64,000 bases of DNA from Pseudoalteromonas sp. P1-9 (GCF_001399975.1 NZ_LKBD01000001.1:62001-126000), one strand, 5' to 3'; positions 26,384 through 37,190 are shown, counted from the first letter of the stretch. Notes: generated by a model from the sequence alone, not told the origin. Numbers and translations are program-made.

Positions 26384-28558
26384 ATGAAAAAACTAAACCT
26401 TTCGCTGGTTGCGATGGCAACAGTATTTGCTTTGTCAGGCTGTGGTGAAAAATCAGCACCAACAGTTTCAAACGCACCAACAGCCGAAAAAACAGTTGCG
26501 ACAGACACTAAAAACGACAACGCAATTTTGGCCGCATTTAGCGGTCCATATAACGGTGTACCAGCATTTGATAAAGTAACACTGAGCGAGCTTAAGCCTG
26601 CATTTGATGCCGCAATGGCACAAAAACTGGCAGAAGTTGATGCCATTGCCAACAACCCTGAGCCAGCGACGTTTGACAATACCATTGTTGAACTTGAGAA
26701 ATCAGGCAGCCTTTTAAAACGCGTTTACACTTACTACGGTATTTGGCGCTCAAACGTTTCTAGCGCAGAATTTCGTGCCATTCAAAAAGAAATGGCGCCT
26801 AAGCTATCTGCCTTCAACTCAAAAATTACGCAAAATGAAAAGCTTTTTGCGCGCATTAAAGCGGTATACGAAAGCGATGCGTTAAAGTCACTGACACCAG
26901 AAGAGCAACGAGTAACTTGGCTTACTTACAATAGCTTTGCACGTAATGGTGCAACACTTGATAAACCGTCTAAAGCACGCTTTGCAGAAATTAACCAAGA
27001 GCTTGCTGGTCTTCACACTAAATTTGCCAACAATGTGTTAGCAGATGAAGAAAACTACGTGGTGTTTTTAACTAAAGAGCAACTTTCAGGCTTACCTGAT
27101 TCGTTAATTTCAGCGGCAAAAGCGGCGGCGAAAGATCGTGGTAAACCAGAAATGTTCGCAATTACTAATTCGCGTTCATCAATGGATCCGTTTTTAACCT
27201 ACTCAGATGAACGTGCACTACGTGAACAAGTATGGAAAAACTACTACAACCGCGGCGGTAATGGTGATGAGTTTGATAACAATCAAACCATTAAAGACAT
27301 TTTAACTCTACGTCACGAGCGCATGCAGTTATTGGGCTACGACAACTACGCACAGTGGCGTTTAGAAGACCGTATGGCAAAAACACCAGCGAATGCAAAA
27401 GCCCTAATGGATAAAGTATGGCCTGCGGCAATTGCACGCGTGGGTGAAGAAGTTGCTGACATGCAAGTAATCGCTGATAGCGAAGGTGCAAACATTAAAA
27501 TTGCGCCATGGGATTATCGCTACTACGCAGAAAAAGTACGTAAAGCAAAGTACGATCTTGATTCAAACGAAGTAAAACAATACTTGCAACTAGATAAACT
27601 GCGCGAAGCGATGTTCTATGTAGCAGGTCGTTTATTTAACTTCAACTTTAAAGAAGTGGCGGCCGGTTCAGTCCCTGTGTTCCATGAAGACGTGCGCGTG
27701 TGGGATGTAACTGATAAAACCACTGGCGAACATATTGGTTTATGGTATTTAGACCCATTTGGTCGTAAAGGTAAGCGCTCAGGCGCGTGGGCAACCACCT
27801 ATCGCAGCCACACAACATTCGATGGTAAGAAAACGGTTCTGTCGTCAAACAATTCTAACTTTGTTAAAGGCTCTGAAGGCGAACCGACGCTTATTTCATG
27901 GTCCGATGCTGAGACTTATTTCCATGAGTTTGGTCATGCACTTCACTTCTTATCAGCAACGGTTGCTTACCCTAAATCGCATTCAGGTGTACGCGACTAT
28001 ACTGAATTCCAATCGCAACTACTTGAGCGCTGGTTAACAACCGATGAAGTGATCAATAACTACCTTGTTCACTACAAAACTGGTGAGCCAATGCCAAAAG
28101 AGTTAGTTGCTAAAATTAAGAAATCAGCAACCTTTAACCAAGGCTTTAAAACTACTGAGTACTTAGCGTCGGCAATTATGGATATGCTATACCATACAAC
28201 CGATCCAGCTAAAATTGACCCAGCTAAATTTGAAAAAGAGCAATTAGAAGCCATTGGTATGCCAAGTGAGCTTGTGATGCGCCACCGCAGCACACACTTT
28301 GGCCATATTTTCTCTGGTGAAGGTTACTCAGCGGGTTATTACGGCTACTTATGGGCGGAAGTACTAACGTCAGACGCATCTGAAGCATTTGCTGAAGCAC
28401 CTGGTGGCTTTTACGATAAAGAATTAGCTGACAAGCTTGTTAAGCACTTATTCTCTATTCGTAACGCAATGGACCCAGCTGAAGCATATCGTTTATTTAG
28501 AGGACGTGACGCAGAAGTTGAAGCACTAATGCGTGACCGTGGTTTCCCGGTTAAGTAA
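26384..28558 (+). CDS. dcp: M3-family zinc metallopeptidase lipoprotein (dipeptidyl carboxypeptidase type)
   Basis: 724 residues with a lipoprotein signal (LSGC, Cys20), so it is anchored in the envelope. The zinc site HEFGH is at residues 514-518, followed by the third ligand Glu in YTEFQSQL about 25 residues later, as in oligopeptidase-A/Dcp enzymes. It would release dipeptides or trim short peptides in the periplasm. The Dcp assignment rather than OpdA rests on overall length and the export signal and is fairly but not fully secure. It is followed by a strong terminator at 28591. Confidence 0.88.
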   Translation: MKKLNLSLVAMATVFALSGCGEKSAPTVSNAPTAEKTVATDTKNDNAILAAFSGPYNGVPAFDKVTLSELKPAFDAAMAQKLAEVDAIANNPEPATFDNTIVELEKSGSLLKRVYTYYGIWRSNVSSAEFRAIQKEMAPKLSAFNSKITQNEKLFARIKAVYESDALKSLTPEEQRVTWLTYNSFARNGATLDKPSKARFAEINQELAGLHTKFANNVLADEENYVVFLTKEQLSGLPDSLISAAKAAAKDRGKPEMFAITNSRSSMDPFLTYSDERALREQVWKNYYNRGGNGDEFDNNQTIKDILTLRHERMQLLGYDNYAQWRLEDRMAKTPANAKALMDKVWPAAIARVGEEVADMQVIADSEGANIKIAPWDYRYYAEKVRKAKYDLDSNEVKQYLQLDKLREAMFYVAGRLFNFNFKEVAAGSVPVFHEDVRVWDVTDKTTGEHIGLWYLDPFGRKGKRSGAWATTYRSHTTFDGKKTVLSSNNSNFVKGSEGEPTLISWSDAETYFHEFGHALHFLSATVAYPKSHSGVRDYTEFQSQLLERWLTTDEVINNYLVHYKTGEPMPKELVAKIKKSATFNQGFKTTEYLASAIMDMLYHTTDPAKIDPAKFEKEQLEAIGMPSELVMRHRSTHFGHIFSGEGYSAGYYGYLWAEVLTSDASEAFAEAPGGFYDKELADKLVKHLFSIRNAMDPAEAYRLFRGRDAEVEALMRDRGFPVK

Positions 28559-28590
28559 CCCGACCTTGAGTTAGTATCTATGGATACAAA

Positions 28591-28613
28591 AATGCCGCGA
28601 ATATCGCGGCATT
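28591..28613. terminator. Intrinsic terminator of the M3 peptidase gene
   Basis: AATGCCGCGA (28591-28600) pairs with TCGCGGCATT (28604-28613), followed by seven T in all, 32 bp after the stop codon. Very GC-rich stem with a 3-nt loop. Confidence 0.9.
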
Positions 28614-28690
28614 TTTTTACATCGAACCTTATTAACTTAAACCCTAATTAACCTGAACTCAAGTTAGTTAATGAATGATCCAACTATAGA

Positions 28691-30271
28691 TTAACGGTGC
28701 TGACTAAATTGCTTCGCCATCGTGGTTAATCGTTCTGCTTCGTTTAACAGTTTCTCTGTTGACTCAAATGCATGCTCTGACGCGTCAAGTGTTTCTTTAC
28801 TCGCATTATCAATGTTAATCACATTCTTTGTAATTTCATCGGATACCGCAGACTGCTCTTCTGCTGCGGTTGCGATTTGCGCACTCATATCCGTAATAGT
28901 ATTTACCGCATCTAAAATACGACTAAGTGACGCTTTTGCAAGTTGCGCCTGATCGGCACTTTGCTCTGCTCTGGTTTGCCCTTGCTGCATTGCTGAAACC
29001 GCTTCACCTGCAGATTGTTGTAACGTTGCAACCATTTGCTGAATTTCTTCTGTCGATGACTGAGTGCGTGCGGCGAGTGTACGTACTTCATCGGCAACAA
29101 CGGCAAAGCCACGACCTTGTTCACCTGCCCTTGCAGCTTCAATTGCGGCATTAAGTGCAAGTAAGTTGGTTTGTTCCGCAATACCACGAATCACATCAAC
29201 CACAGTGCCAATTTGCTGGCTATCTGACGCAAGTTTATTAATAACCGTAACAGCAGATTCAACTTCGCGTACAAGTTCGTTAATGTCTGCGGTCGTTCTA
29301 TCAACCACTTGCTGCCCTTCAACTACTTCGTTATCGGCAACTTGCGTTGCATCAGCGGTAAGAGAGGCGTTTTGCGCCACTTCTTTTACCGTTGCAGACA
29401 TTTGATTGATTGCAGCTGCGACCTGTTCGACTTCACGGTTTTGCTGCTGCATTAATTGATTCGTTTTCTCGGCCGTGTCCATGGTACTGTGCGCAACAGT
29501 ATCAAGCCCAGACGTTGCGTCGTTAATACGCCATACAATGGTTTCTTGCTGGGTTTGCAACATTTTAATCGTGAGCTGCAATTGGCCTAATTCGTCACTG
29601 CGACCGGTGTACACTTGTTTGGCAATATCATTATCAAAAATCTCACGCGCTTTTCGTGCAGCATCCTGATAAGGTTTGGCAACACCCCATGCAAATAAAC
29701 CAAACAGCACAAATGCCAGCATTAATGGCCATAGTTGTGCAACTGACGAAACAGAGAAAGAAGCAATCAAGGCAGGAATAACGGTTGCAAATACGCCCGC
29801 AAGCGTTAACTTACCCATTAAGTTAAATGACAATGCAGATGTAATTTTTTGACCCAAACTCGCGCCATTATTAACCGAACTATACAGCGCTTTCGCGCGT
29901 TTAAGGTAATCTTCTTCAGGCTTTAGACGCACCGATTGATAACCGACAATTTTTTGCCCTTCCATCACAGCGGTAATATAGGCATCAACCCAATAGTTAT
30001 CACCATTTTTACAGCGGTTATCAACAATGCCCATCCAAGGCTTACCTTGCTTGATAGTGCCCCATAAATCCTTAAAAGCCAGTGACGGCATTGCCGGATG
30101 ACGGACAATATTATGCCCGTGACCAATCAGCTCGTCGCCTTGATAGCCACTGATATCGATAAAGTCTTGGTTTGCGTAAGTAATGCGACCTTTTAGGTCC
30201 GTGGTTGAAACAATCCGTTGTGACGACTTTAGTTTTACCTCACTGCCTGTGAGGGTTTGGTTTTTCTGCAT
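28691..30271 (-). CDS. PAS-containing chemoreceptor (Aer-like)
   Basis: 526 residues. Residues 1-125 are a PAS domain of the Aer type ([22 protein letters not shown] ... [11 protein letters not shown]), which in Escherichia coli Aer binds FAD and senses redox or oxygen. Two hydrophobic segments at about 155-195 anchor the protein in the membrane with no periplasmic domain, again as in Aer. The C-terminal 330 residues are the signalling domain with the conserved tip [19 protein letters not shown]. It probably mediates energy or oxygen taxis. The gene is alone on its strand. Confidence 0.9.
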   Translation of the reverse strand: MQKNQTLTGSEVKLKSSQRIVSTTDLKGRITYANQDFIDISGYQGDELIGHGHNIVRHPAMPSLAFKDLWGTIKQGKPWMGIVDNRCKNGDNYWVDAYITAVMEGQKIVGYQSVRLKPEEDYLKRAKALYSSVNNGASLGQKITSALSFNLMGKLTLAGVFATVIPALIASFSVSSVAQLWPLMLAFVLFGLFAWGVAKPYQDAARKAREIFDNDIAKQVYTGRSDELGQLQLTIKMLQTQQETIVWRINDATSGLDTVAHSTMDTAEKTNQLMQQQNREVEQVAAAINQMSATVKEVAQNASLTADATQVADNEVVEGQQVVDRTTADINELVREVESAVTVINKLASDSQQIGTVVDVIRGIAEQTNLLALNAAIEAARAGEQGRGFAVVADEVRTLAARTQSSTEEIQQMVATLQQSAGEAVSAMQQGQTRAEQSADQAQLAKASLSRILDAVNTITDMSAQIATAAEEQSAVSDEITKNVINIDNASKETLDASEHAFESTEKLLNEAERLTTMAKQFSQHR

Positions 30272-30420
30272 AAGACGACGCCAATTATTTTTTATTAATT
30301 ATTTAGTTATACAAAGTGTAGTACAGAAAACAAGCACTGTACTGAATCACTAATTAAGCTCTTAGGGGCTCGATAGTATACACTTATCTAATTAATTGGT
30401 ACGTCAGACAAAAGCACTAA

Positions 30421-30446
30421 AAAAGCCCGCATTATTGCGGGCTTTT
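30421..30446 (-). terminator. Intrinsic terminator after the subtilase gene
   Basis: AAAAGCCCGCA (30421-30431) pairs with TGCGGGCTTTT (30436-30446), loop TTAT. On the minus strand it lies just after the stop at 30464 and is followed by TTTTTT. Confidence 0.88.
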
Positions 30447-30463
30447 CAATAAAAATGAAATAG

Positions 30464-33400
30464 TTACTTCACTTTTCTACGACGAATAAATGCCAGTGGC
30501 GCAGCAAGCAGTGCAAGCCAACCAAATGAACCTGACGATTTTTTCGTTTTAGGTGGCGTTACTGGTTCAGGAAGTGGATTTTCATTCACATCTGTCACCA
30601 TAATTTTCACCATCGCAGGCTCAGAAATATTGCCAGCAGTATCAGTAACAACCACTTCCATTTCGATTTCAGTTAGACCAGCTTCATAATCAAGCACTGA
30701 TTTATCAGCAACAACAATTTCACCTGACTGTTCTAACATAACCGCATTTGACGTTTGGCTAACGACAATAAACTCTGACGCTAGGTTTGCAAGCTCAGCA
30801 CCATAAGACACTTCTAGCATTCCAACCACTGTACCATTTTCCGAATTTTCAGCGATTGAGAACTCAGCGTCAGCAAGCATTGGTGCAACTGCGCGGTCAG
30901 CGCTTGGTGTTGCGTTAATCGCTTTCGAACCTGATTCAGATAAAATCGTAAAGTTTTTACCTGCGTGCGCAAGGTAAGCGGATTCACCCGGAGCTAACGA
31001 CTCAACAATATTTTCTTCCGCAGTCATTAATGCTGCAACACCTGTTGATTTCTCAAATGTGAACGTTCCCATTGCATCATCAAGTGATTCATAAGCAATT
31101 GGTGTCCAAGTTCCTTCTTCAAGACGGAATCGTACGTTAGCTGTTAGTCCCATGTCCTCAGTCGTTAGGCCAAATGCACCTAAACACGACTGAATAGTCA
31201 TAAAGTTGTTACCAGTTGTGTGATACATGTTGCCTAACCAACCACTTCCTACACCATATGGGTGGGTAAATGATATTTGTGTAGGCTCTACATCATAGAA
31301 CCACTCAAGCTTACCATTTTGCGCAGTAACGTCATATGTACCGTCTTGGTCTAAATCGAAGTCAACCATAAAGCCACCAATATAGCTATGGCTCACACCT
31401 TCATTCATTACAATTGTTGAGAAAACAGAGTAGCCTGATTCACAGAATTCAGTCGGCACTTCAATCATTTCAACCGAACCACTTACCAGATCTAAACGCT
31501 TGCCTTCGGCAGCATCTGAAACTGTTGTTGGCGCAAAGAATGGTTCAAAGTCGACTGCACCTACGTTAGTCACTTTATGCGCCGTGCCACCTTCCATTTG
31601 AACAGGCTCAAATGACAATTCTGCCGCAGCTTTTGGTAACGTGTGATAAACTAAATGAAGTGCTTTTTCACCGCCCTCAGAGAAAATAAGCGCGCCGTCT
31701 AATTCAAGATTAGTTAAATCTGTCGTAGCGTCTTGTGTACCAATATTATTTTGGTTTAATGTCCACTCCGGCAGTTTTGCAGGGTCAACTTTAAACGTAA
31801 CATCAAACGATACCGTTTGACCGCCCGGCACTGTAATTGAATCTGGATGCATTACCACCAGCGCGCCGCGTTCAATATCGTTACTGAAGCGCTGCTCTAG
31901 GCTGAGGTCGTAGGTTTTACTTTCACTTGTAAAGTTTTTAACTTGTACCGTTTTAACGTAGTCAGTTGCCTGAGAAGGGTTAATCAAACCAAGTGATAAT
32001 GCTGCTTGTTTTGTATCTTTTGCCCATGCTGCCACAGGTAGGTTTGCCGCCTTTTCAACATCAACAAGCCCCGCACCAATGTAACTAATCGGCGCCAATT
32101 CAGTTTCTGGGTTTAATGAACGCGGCTCCATAGTAACATCAAGGTTTGCCGTATTCATAATAGTAGCTTTAAGTTCTATCGCATTGCGATTTGGATGCGC
32201 TTGTTTTAATAAGCTCATTGCACCAGCTGTCATTGGTCCTGAGAATGATGTACCAGTCGCACCAGAAAGGCCTGTGCCTGTGCCCGGGTGTGCAGTCATA
32301 ATATTCACACCAGGCGCCGTAATTTCAGGTTTTAATAAACCGTCCATTGATGGACCACGTGATGTAAATGATGCGATTGCACCCGATGTAACGATAGCTT
32401 CAACATTAATCGAGAATATACCAGACTCTTTTAATGCCATACCGGCTTGATATGTAATACCAACAGATGGAATAGTAACCTCTGTACTGCTACCGCCCAT
32501 AGGCGCCGGCGTTCCGTCATCGTTATTATTTGCAATAAATACAAACTCGGCACCTTTTTCTTGCGCCATCAATACTTTTGTAACAAACGCGCAACCACCA
32601 CGGTCAATCACAACCGCTTTGCCTGTAAAATCGGTACCATCAGCAAATGCTTCGCATGCAGTTTGGTTTGCATCTGGGTAGACAACTTCAAGATCAGTAT
32701 TTGACAGCATGTAAGGTTCAGATGGACCGAATGACGCAAGCTGAATAATAGCCTCTTCACCGTTAATCGTGCCACTTGGAATTAATGTTTCATCTGTTGG
32801 GTGAGTCATTGCACCAACTGATAACGCATTTTCAGAAGTACTTGGTCCACCAACAATAAATGGATAAGCGCCGTCATTACCAGCAGAAATAACAACATTA
32901 GTACCGAGCTTCACCGCTTGGTTAATAGCAAGGCCAACACCATCAGTTGCGATATCACCAAAATCACCACCCAGCGACATATTAATTACATCAACACGGT
33001 CTGAAATATCACCATCACCATTCGGATCCATCGCCGCTTCTAATGCCATGAACTGAGCAACACCAGGACACCCACCAGCACACACAGAGTACACATAAAG
33101 TTCTACATTTGGTGCTATTCCCGATACTGAATGTGACACATGCGTACCATGGCTTGTACCGGCATCAATTGGATCTGGGTCCATATTATAAAAATCATAG
33201 CCGCCCATAACCTGGCCTTGCGGCCAAGCTACAGAATCTGTTGGGTCTTCAGCTGCTGCAACATATGCGGCTTCAGTACCTTCACCGCCAAATGCAGCGT
33301 GAGTGTAGTCAATACCCGTGTCTAAAACGGCAACTTTCACTCCGCTACCGTTAGCAACACCTGATGCTACTAACTCGGCTGCTTTAATATATTCAGCGCT

Positions 33401-33847
33401 ATCCGCTATATGTAACTCAGAGTCATAAATTGGGAAAATACCCGCTACTTCATTATGTGCTACCAGCTGTTCAATTTCGCGCTTGTCACCTTTAACAAGT
33501 AAACCATTAACAAGCTTAGAAGTTTTTGCAACAATGCTAATATTTAAATCCATCGTTTGGATTGCTGATTCGACTAAAGCCTGAGAAGTCATAATCGACG
33601 CTGTTTGGCTCGCAATATTTGAGCTAACACCTTGGCTTTGCGCTATTGATGGCGTGTTAAGTTTTACTAACCAAGCACTTGCTTGCTTTACTTCTTTTTC
33701 GTCATTTTTGATACTTGCTTGCGCTTGAACTGGTTTTGCACCACTGTAGTTATACTGCTTAAATGTTGCAGCACTTGCTGCTGTTGATGTAATTGCTGCC
33801 GCAACTGATAACGCAATTAGCGTTCTTTTGTTACCAAATCTTGTCAT
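30464..33847 (-). CDS. Secreted S8 subtilisin-like serine protease with PA domain and GlyGly-CTERM tail
   Basis: 1127 residues: signal peptide (1-26), an inhibitor-I9-like propeptide (about 50-150), the subtilase domain with Asp176 (VLDTGID), His233 (HGTH) and Ser534 (GTSFSGP), and a protease-associated (PA) insert at about 390-480. A long C-terminal region includes a cadherin-like repeat near 1000-1090. The last 23 residues (about 1105-1127) are SGSFGWLALLAAPLAF then RRRK, i.e. Gly/Ser motif, hydrophobic helix, basic end: the GlyGly-CTERM pattern recognised by rhombosortase for surface sorting. It would digest proteins outside the cell. It shares strand and region with a second subtilase. 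Confidence 0.92.
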   Translation of the reverse strand: MTRFGNKRTLIALSVAAAITSTAASAATFKQYNYSGAKPVQAQASIKNDEKEVKQASAWLVKLNTPSIAQSQGVSSNIASQTASIMTSQALVESAIQTMDLNISIVAKTSKLVNGLLVKGDKREIEQLVAHNEVAGIFPIYDSELHIADSAEYIKAAELVASGVANGSGVKVAVLDTGIDYTHAAFGGEGTEAAYVAAAEDPTDSVAWPQGQVMGGYDFYNMDPDPIDAGTSHGTHVSHSVSGIAPNVELYVYSVCAGGCPGVAQFMALEAAMDPNGDGDISDRVDVINMSLGGDFGDIATDGVGLAINQAVKLGTNVVISAGNDGAYPFIVGGPSTSENALSVGAMTHPTDETLIPSGTINGEEAIIQLASFGPSEPYMLSNTDLEVVYPDANQTACEAFADGTDFTGKAVVIDRGGCAFVTKVLMAQEKGAEFVFIANNNDDGTPAPMGGSSTEVTIPSVGITYQAGMALKESGIFSINVEAIVTSGAIASFTSRGPSMDGLLKPEITAPGVNIMTAHPGTGTGLSGATGTSFSGPMTAGAMSLLKQAHPNRNAIELKATIMNTANLDVTMEPRSLNPETELAPISYIGAGLVDVEKAANLPVAAWAKDTKQAALSLGLINPSQATDYVKTVQVKNFTSESKTYDLSLEQRFSNDIERGALVVMHPDSITVPGGQTVSFDVTFKVDPAKLPEWTLNQNNIGTQDATTDLTNLELDGALIFSEGGEKALHLVYHTLPKAAAELSFEPVQMEGGTAHKVTNVGAVDFEPFFAPTTVSDAAEGKRLDLVSGSVEMIEVPTEFCESGYSVFSTIVMNEGVSHSYIGGFMVDFDLDQDGTYDVTAQNGKLEWFYDVEPTQISFTHPYGVGSGWLGNMYHTTGNNFMTIQSCLGAFGLTTEDMGLTANVRFRLEEGTWTPIAYESLDDAMGTFTFEKSTGVAALMTAEENIVESLAPGESAYLAHAGKNFTILSESGSKAINATPSADRAVAPMLADAEFSIAENSENGTVVGMLEVSYGAELANLASEFIVVSQTSNAVMLEQSGEIVVADKSVLDYEAGLTEIEMEVVVTDTAGNISEPAMVKIMVTDVNENPLPEPVTPPKTKKSSGSFGWLALLAAPLAFIRRRKVK

Positions 33848-34084
33848 TTTTGACTTCCCTCTTAGGTGAACTTTTTATCTGGACAAACTTATTTTTGTAA
33901 GTTGAATAACATTAACAACAGAAACACCAAACAACAACATCTCATTTACAATAATTTAAGATAAAATTAGCTTCACGATTTAATATTGCACATGAATCAA
34001 TAAATAACGGGTTTTTAAGACTTAACAATACACAAATAGAAAGCACAGTAATCTCTTAAATAATTATTTTGAACCTCAAACAAA

Positions 34085-34106
34085 AAAGCCCGCTAGAAGC
34101 GGGCTT
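34085..34106 (-). terminator. Intrinsic terminator after the small protease partner gene
   Basis: AAAGCCCGC (34085-34093) pairs with GCGGGCTTT (34098-34106), about 20 bp after the minus-strand stop at 34127, followed by TTTTTTG on that strand. It closes the two-gene unit 34127-37018. Confidence 0.87.
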
Positions 34107-34126
34107 TAACAAGTTAAGTAATCAGA

Positions 34127-34663
34127 TTAACGCGCTGTATGGCGTGCTTCTAATACTTCAATACGTGCTTCTTTAATCAGACCTGATGCTTTTAATAGCT
34201 CTTGCGCTTTTAAAACATCTTGGTTTTCTGCAACAGAAACAACAGCTAAATCAGTACCAGAAAAACTTGACTCAAGGTTTAAACCAGTTGCAGCTGCAAC
34301 ATCATTAGCCGAAACACCTTTCTTAAGTAGAATAGAGATGTTACCTGATAAAGGAGCTAAATTACCTGTAAAAATGTTACGCACAAGACTGCCAGGCTTT
34401 ACTAAGTCATTTGGAACTTCAAGAGCAACTACTGCATTCTCACCCTTTGAAGCAATCACGCTATCAGCAGCCGCAATTGATGAAGGCACTAGTGCTAAAC
34501 CTTTCTCAATTTTATACATGCCAAAATCAGCTTTAGATAATTGTTGTACTTGTTTTTGTGTATCAACTTTATCGGCAACGCCAGCGTCAAACTTTGATAC
34601 CGCAGTAGCTTGAGTTGATAACGTCATCGCAACTACTGTCATTGATAATAATTTAAGTTTCAT
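34127..34663 (-). CDS. Small secreted protein placed like a subtilase chaperone (ORF2-type)
   Basis: 178 residues with a signal peptide (MKLKLLSMTVVAMTLSTQATA, residues 1-21). The gene follows the kexin-like protease gene by 12 bp on the same strand and is closed by a terminator. In Aeromonas sobria the kexin-like protease ASP needs ORF2, a small exported protein encoded directly 3' of asp, for folding. Here the C-terminal 75 residues (ISILLKKGVSANDVAAATGL ... ) have a beta-beta-alpha-beta pattern like I9 propeptides, ending in RHTAR. A chaperone or inhibitor role is inferred from position, export and this fold-like pattern; no close family signature is visible. Confidence 0.75.
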   Translation of the reverse strand: MKLKLLSMTVVAMTLSTQATAVSKFDAGVADKVDTQKQVQQLSKADFGMYKIEKGLALVPSSIAAADSVIASKGENAVVALEVPNDLVKPGSLVRNIFTGNLAPLSGNISILLKKGVSANDVAAATGLNLESSFSGTDLAVVSVAENQDVLKAQELLKASGLIKEARIEVLEARHTAR

Positions 34664-34675
34664 TGCATAAACTCC

Positions 34676-37018
34676 TTAGTTTGCCGCATGACCAAATACA
34701 CGAACCGCAGCACCAGTCATCGTAGATGGGGTTGTGTTATTAACATAGCCGATAAAACCAAACGAACCACCATCAGCAGTTGCGAAGCTATCGCCAGATG
34801 TATCAACTAAACGAATCGTCCACTCACCCTTCGCTGATTCACCATAGAACGCATTTGCTAGGAAAGTACCATTTTTCAAGATGTAACCAGGCTGCCAGCC
34901 TCCGTAAAAATCAAATGCAGGGTAAACAAGCGCTTGTTTCGACGATAGTAATACACTACGTGTACCGCTTGGAGATGTAACTTCGATTGCTAAATCGGTA
35001 CCAGCTGTAGTTTGTACTGGGCCATTAGCTGTATCAAAACCGAAGCCCATTTCTTTGCTAACAATATCAAAATTAAATTGAATTGCTTCAACTGTAACAT
35101 CTTCTTCAATAGTTACTGTGTACGATACACCTTCGGCATTGTTGTCTGGAATTTCTACCATTAAGTCTTCTTGACCAACAACAGAGCCAGCTCCAACCCA
35201 ATCACTGATAACTTCTTCACCTAGGTTAGTATCATATGCTTTTGCCATAGCAACAGCAGCGCCAGCGTCTACACGACCAAAACCGTAAAGGTTATTAAAC
35301 TTATAACCCGCAGCATTTTCAATCCAACCATCGTGTGCAACAAATTCACCTGCCTCTTCATCTTTACCTACAGATAGTGTGATTGCCTCATCGCTAGCAT
35401 CATTTTTAGTCGACGTATTAGCTAAAATATGACGTACATCACGCCAAGTTAAGTCTTTGTTTGCAGATAAAATAAGTGAAACCACACCTGCCGCATTAGG
35501 CGCTGCAGATGATGTACCATTCATTGTAGAGCGGTAATTACAGCTTGCGTTTTCTGGGTGACCTGGGTAATCGAATACATATTGGCTTGCAGCAAATGCT
35601 TCACCGTAAGCAGCACTCCAATCAGCAATATTACGGCCTTCATAACCAGATACACCACTCAAGCATGTCATAGGATCTGTTGTAACCATTGCTGGTGCCC
35701 AACGGCCAAACTCACCAGATGGAGCAGCGACTAAAACGTTTGCGCCTGCTGAAGAGTAACTTGTGTGTTTACCATTAGAATTAACTGCTCCCACTGAGAA
35801 ATAGTAAGGATGCGCTTGGCTAGGCTCGCTGTTACCATTATAACAGGTAAGGCCTAAATCATTTGCGCCATTATCTGCACAGAAAGAGCCTTCTGGACCA
35901 CCATCTTCAAAACTATTACCGCTAGACTTAATATTAGTCGCACCTTTACCACCACGAAGGTATAAATTTGGATACGACTCGATTTGCTCATCTAATTCTG
36001 AATAACCAATATACACTGGGAAAGTGATGCCATAGCTGCGGTTGAACGCTGAAATTTCTTCATTAGCTGTGATACCAGAACCTGGGAAACCGTGCACTAA
36101 GAAGTCTGTTTGAGCAACTTTATCACCAGAACCTAAATAGTTCATACCGATTAGACCAGTGTTTGGAGCCACACCACGGCCGCCTAAGCCATTCCAGCCT
36201 TTAGCCGCAATTAAACCCGCTACACTTGTACCATGGTCACCATTTATCGCTTCGCTCGTAGGGTCAGTTTTATCTAATGCACCCTGAACTAAATTTAATG
36301 AACGATTAGGCAGTACATTTGGTGCTAAATCCTCATGGCGAATTTCGAGACCTGAATCTACCACAACAGCAGTTACACCAGCACCTGTAACACCTTGTTT
36401 ATAGGCTTCTACTGCTTTGATATCTTCACCAGCAACTAAATAACGAGCCTCTGCATCAGCAAATTCAGCGTCCCAATATGCTATTGCTTCTTCTTCAGTC
36501 ATAATGCCTAGATCATTTACGTATAAATCGATTAGACCTTGCTTCATTTCATCACTTAGAGCGAATGCTTTTTGACCGGTATTACGTAAATGCCATTGAT
36601 GCTTAGCAAGTGGGTCGCCTTTAACACCTGAGACTACTAGTTTAGCAGACGCTGATTTGCCATTGGCTGTTACTGTGTAACCAATTTCTGCATCTTCGCC
36701 AGAAATGTTAACATACTTAAAGTTAAGGCCATCAAGCTCAAGTACACCATGAGAAAAGGTATAAACACCACCTTCAGCACTTACAGATTCACCGTTTTCG
36801 CTAAACGAAACAGAAAGTTCATCGTAGTTTCCATCACGGGCGTTTAACTGCCCCTCCGAAACCATCCACTGCATTGCATTAAGAACCATTACATCATTCG
36901 CAGTAGGAGCTACATCAGGTGTTACAGTTGTTTTTTTGTTATCGTCACTACCACAACCAGCTAACGAAATTAGAATAGCTGCGCTAAGTGCTGATAACTT
37001 CAGTTTATTATTTTTCAT
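34676..37018 (-). CDS. Kexin-like S8 protease lipoprotein with P-domain
   Basis: 780 residues from the ATG at 37018, which has AAGGG upstream; an in-frame TTG two codons earlier is less likely. A lipoprotein signal ends at SLAGC. The subtilase domain has Asp221 (VVDSGLE), His262 (GDHGTS) and Ser503 (NGTSSAAP), and the C-terminal about 160 residues form a P/proprotein-convertase domain (VEIPDNNAEG ... WTIRLVDTSGD). Such proteases cut after basic residues. The order protease-P-domain then small exported protein matches Aeromonas ASP plus ORF2. It is probably held at the outer membrane or released to the medium. Confidence 0.9.
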   Translation of the reverse strand: MKNNKLKLSALSAAILISLAGCGSDDNKKTTVTPDVAPTANDVMVLNAMQWMVSEGQLNARDGNYDELSVSFSENGESVSAEGGVYTFSHGVLELDGLNFKYVNISGEDAEIGYTVTANGKSASAKLVVSGVKGDPLAKHQWHLRNTGQKAFALSDEMKQGLIDLYVNDLGIMTEEEAIAYWDAEFADAEARYLVAGEDIKAVEAYKQGVTGAGVTAVVVDSGLEIRHEDLAPNVLPNRSLNLVQGALDKTDPTSEAINGDHGTSVAGLIAAKGWNGLGGRGVAPNTGLIGMNYLGSGDKVAQTDFLVHGFPGSGITANEEISAFNRSYGITFPVYIGYSELDEQIESYPNLYLRGGKGATNIKSSGNSFEDGGPEGSFCADNGANDLGLTCYNGNSEPSQAHPYYFSVGAVNSNGKHTSYSSAGANVLVAAPSGEFGRWAPAMVTTDPMTCLSGVSGYEGRNIADWSAAYGEAFAASQYVFDYPGHPENASCNYRSTMNGTSSAAPNAAGVVSLILSANKDLTWRDVRHILANTSTKNDASDEAITLSVGKDEEAGEFVAHDGWIENAAGYKFNNLYGFGRVDAGAAVAMAKAYDTNLGEEVISDWVGAGSVVGQEDLMVEIPDNNAEGVSYTVTIEEDVTVEAIQFNFDIVSKEMGFGFDTANGPVQTTAGTDLAIEVTSPSGTRSVLLSSKQALVYPAFDFYGGWQPGYILKNGTFLANAFYGESAKGEWTIRLVDTSGDSFATADGGSFGFIGYVNNTTPSTMTGAAVRVFGHAAN

Positions 37019-37190
37019 AATCAACCCTTGTTAATAAATTAGCCACAAGTTAACAAGGTAAAACAAACCTTACAACACATCATTTACAAACATTTGCATT
37101 TTAAATAATTATTTACATATTTTCGTCTATGACTTTATCTAATGGAATTTATCTTTACAATTGACAAATATGTATTTCAAAATTGAAATT

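Noticed and set aside
29064..29405. 113-codon plus-strand frame within the Aer-like gene
   Set aside because: Antisense shadow of the conserved chemoreceptor signalling domain; Ser/Thr/Ala-rich as such shadows usually are.
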